Shown here: positions 63,439 through 64,000 of the stretch, in pieces
How positions within the stretch are numbered: position 1 is the first letter of the stretch
How the letters are laid out: the number at the start of each line of letters is the position of its first letter
Assembly (NCBI GenBank): GCA_021646465.1
Contig: SOET01000002.1
Span: 89,416-153,415 of the forward strand
Direction of reading: 5' to 3'
DNA: 64,000 nt
DNA from: Candidatus Kuenenia hertensis
Lineage (GTDB): Bacteria; Planctomycetota; Brocadiia; Brocadiales; Brocadiaceae
Translations under genes and position numbers: made by a program
Notes under the pieces: generated by a model
The model's database searches: none
What the model saw: only the letters and a program-made list of their open reading frames with translations
Told to the model about the DNA's origin: nothing

Positions 63439-63842
63439 GGTTTGGTATATCCGGGTTTAGGCTTAGGTTGAGATTGAGACTGGGATTGAGATTTCAGGGA
63501 TTTGATAAGGCGATTGATAGATTCATATAATTTGTTTAGCTTCGAGTCAATTGTACTTACACCTGCCTGGCGGAAATACCCAACTCTTAAGCCATATTCC
63601 AGATGATTTTGTGTCTCTGCTACAGAACCTCTGGAAAAGTAATAGAAATTAATTTTATCGTTTATATGATACCTACCAAATGCTTCTGCAATATTGGCAG
63701 AGATACTTAAAGCTGCCCGTCGTATTTGAGAAGTCAAACCATAATCCTCTTTCTTTGGAAGAGATTCCGTTAACCGGAAAACCGATTCCGCTATCTCCAT
63801 TGCCTCACCCCAAATGGGCATTTCCCTGAAACTTTTATACAT
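63435..63842 (-). CDS. Four-helix-bundle protein (S23/IVP-like)
   Basis: 135 residues. FREMPIWGEAMEIAESVF, YGLTSQIRRAALSISANIAE and RGSVAETQNHLEYGLRVGYF are the signature of the four-helix-bundle family found in 23S rRNA intervening sequences and in free-standing small elements. The C-terminus (SQSQSQSQPKPKPGYTKP) is encoded by an ATTGAG-like hexamer array. An inverse CTCAAT array stands immediately upstream of the start. The gene interrupts an amino-sugar module and overlaps the next gene by 4 bases. Its function is unknown; it may be a selfish cassette. Confidence 0.85.
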   Translation of the reverse strand: MYKSFREMPIWGEAMEIAESVFRLTESLPKKEDYGLTSQIRRAALSISANIAEAFGRYHINDKINFYYFSRGSVAETQNHLEYGLRVGYFRQAGVSTIDSKLNKLYESINRLIKSLKSQSQSQSQPKPKPGYTKP

Positions 63843-63844
63843 TC

Positions 63845-63892
63845 CTCAATCTCAATCTCAATCTCAATCTCAATCTTAATCTTAATCTTAAT
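63845..63892. repeat. Hexamer array (CTCAAT x5, CTTAAT x3)
   Basis: Eight hexamers in direct succession upstream of the four-helix gene. A degenerate inverse array (units such as attgag, gttgag, actggg) lies at 63461-63490 at the other end of that gene, so the gene is flanked by inverted hexamer arrays. Confidence 0.75.
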
Positions 63893-63899
63893 CTATCTA

Positions 63900-64000
63900 T
63901 TAAAACCTTTCCTTATCCTCTTCACCGGCATAGGGTCCCTGCTTCACCTCAATCATTTCTGTATCTTCAAGCATCAAAAAATCATGGCCGCCTGAGACAA
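63900..64000 (-). CDS. C-terminal end of a cupin-type sugar isomerase (partial)
   Basis: Only the last ~33 residues are in the window, on the minus strand: GGHDFLMLEDTEMIE followed by VKQGPYAGEEDKERF and a stop at 63900-63902. This is the tail of mannose-6-phosphate-isomerase-like cupin proteins found in sugar nucleotide operons. The rest lies beyond the right edge. It precedes the four-helix gene and probably opens the amino-sugar module. Confidence 0.6.
   Translation of the reverse strand, partial: VSGGHDFLMLEDTEMIEVKQGPYAGEEDKERF

Noticed and set aside
63845..63892. Possible CRISPR-type repeat array
   Set aside because: The unit is only 6 bases with no spacers; it is a simple hexamer tract, not a CRISPR array.

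Overview
The window is AT-rich bacterial DNA (roughly 40 % G+C by eye). It is densely coded and full of c-type cytochromes, PAS-domain sensors and very large TPR/glycosyltransferase proteins. The mix of small periplasmic cytochromes, a membrane dihaem protein, superoxide reductase, a methylene-THF reductase-like protein, an RnfB-like ferredoxin, a KaiB/KaiC cluster and a huge glycan-modification locus suggests an anaerobic or microaerophilic planctomycete of the anammox type (Brocadiales, Kuenenia/Brocadia-like). The lineage is an inference from gene content; no rRNA gene is present to confirm it.

Layout. 1-8 kb: a broken PIN-domain gene, an AsmA-like membrane protein, aroB, dprA, a stress cluster (two Hsp20 proteins, superoxide reductase, a 64-aa protein), two tandem monohaem cytochromes closed by a strong terminator, and phosphofructokinase. 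8-13 kb: an FAD/NAD oxidoreductase, a membrane dihaem cytochrome, an SDR, a cysteine-dioxygenase-like cupin, glutamate dehydrogenase and a rubrerythrin-like protein. 13.7-15.2 kb: a PilZ/receiver-like protein. 15.2-16.1 kb (minus): metF-like. 16.2-23.6 kb (minus): a six-gene signalling operon, transcribed KaiB-like, Cache-HAMP-PAS sensor with a C-terminal domain like KaiA-C/RsbU-N, KaiB, KaiC, PAS hybrid kinase, PAS-GGDEF. 23.8 kb: a CAU tRNA, then gene remnants. 24.3-33.5 kb: a TMTC-like TPR membrane protein, a metallo-beta-lactamase-fold protein, a 4xPAS-GAF-degenerate GGDEF protein, an ABC exporter and SixA. 33.6-37.1 kb (minus): prfB (with a classical +1 programmed frameshift), glyA, gpsA. 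37.5-46 kb (plus): rsmD, ispE, an unusual SpoVG with an inserted zinc ribbon, ilvB, an RnfB-like ferredoxin, rsmE, tdh-kbl and a cytochrome lipoprotein. 46.7-59.5 kb (minus): three giant or coupled glycan-modification genes, including a 2582-residue protein stringing together glycosyltransferases, a sulfotransferase and four methyltransferases. 59.5-64 kb (minus): degenerate remnants, a MITE-like element, an Rpn-type nuclease and a translationally coupled amino-sugar module (cupin, four-helix-bundle cassette, DegT aminotransferase, N-methyltransferase-like).

The most interesting systems are (i) the Kai-type operon, where a KaiA-C/RsbU-N-like domain fused to a membrane Cache/PAS sensor may replace KaiA and where the outputs look like phosphorelay and c-di-GMP, and (ii) the mega-enzyme surface-glycan locus with the adjacent amino-sugar genes. 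Several families of small palindromic or terminal-inverted-repeat elements (2.6, 13.3, 27.5, 39.5, 46.5 and 60.2 kb) and a hexamer-flanked four-helix-bundle gene point to active small-element traffic. All calls come from reading the sequence; no database search was run.
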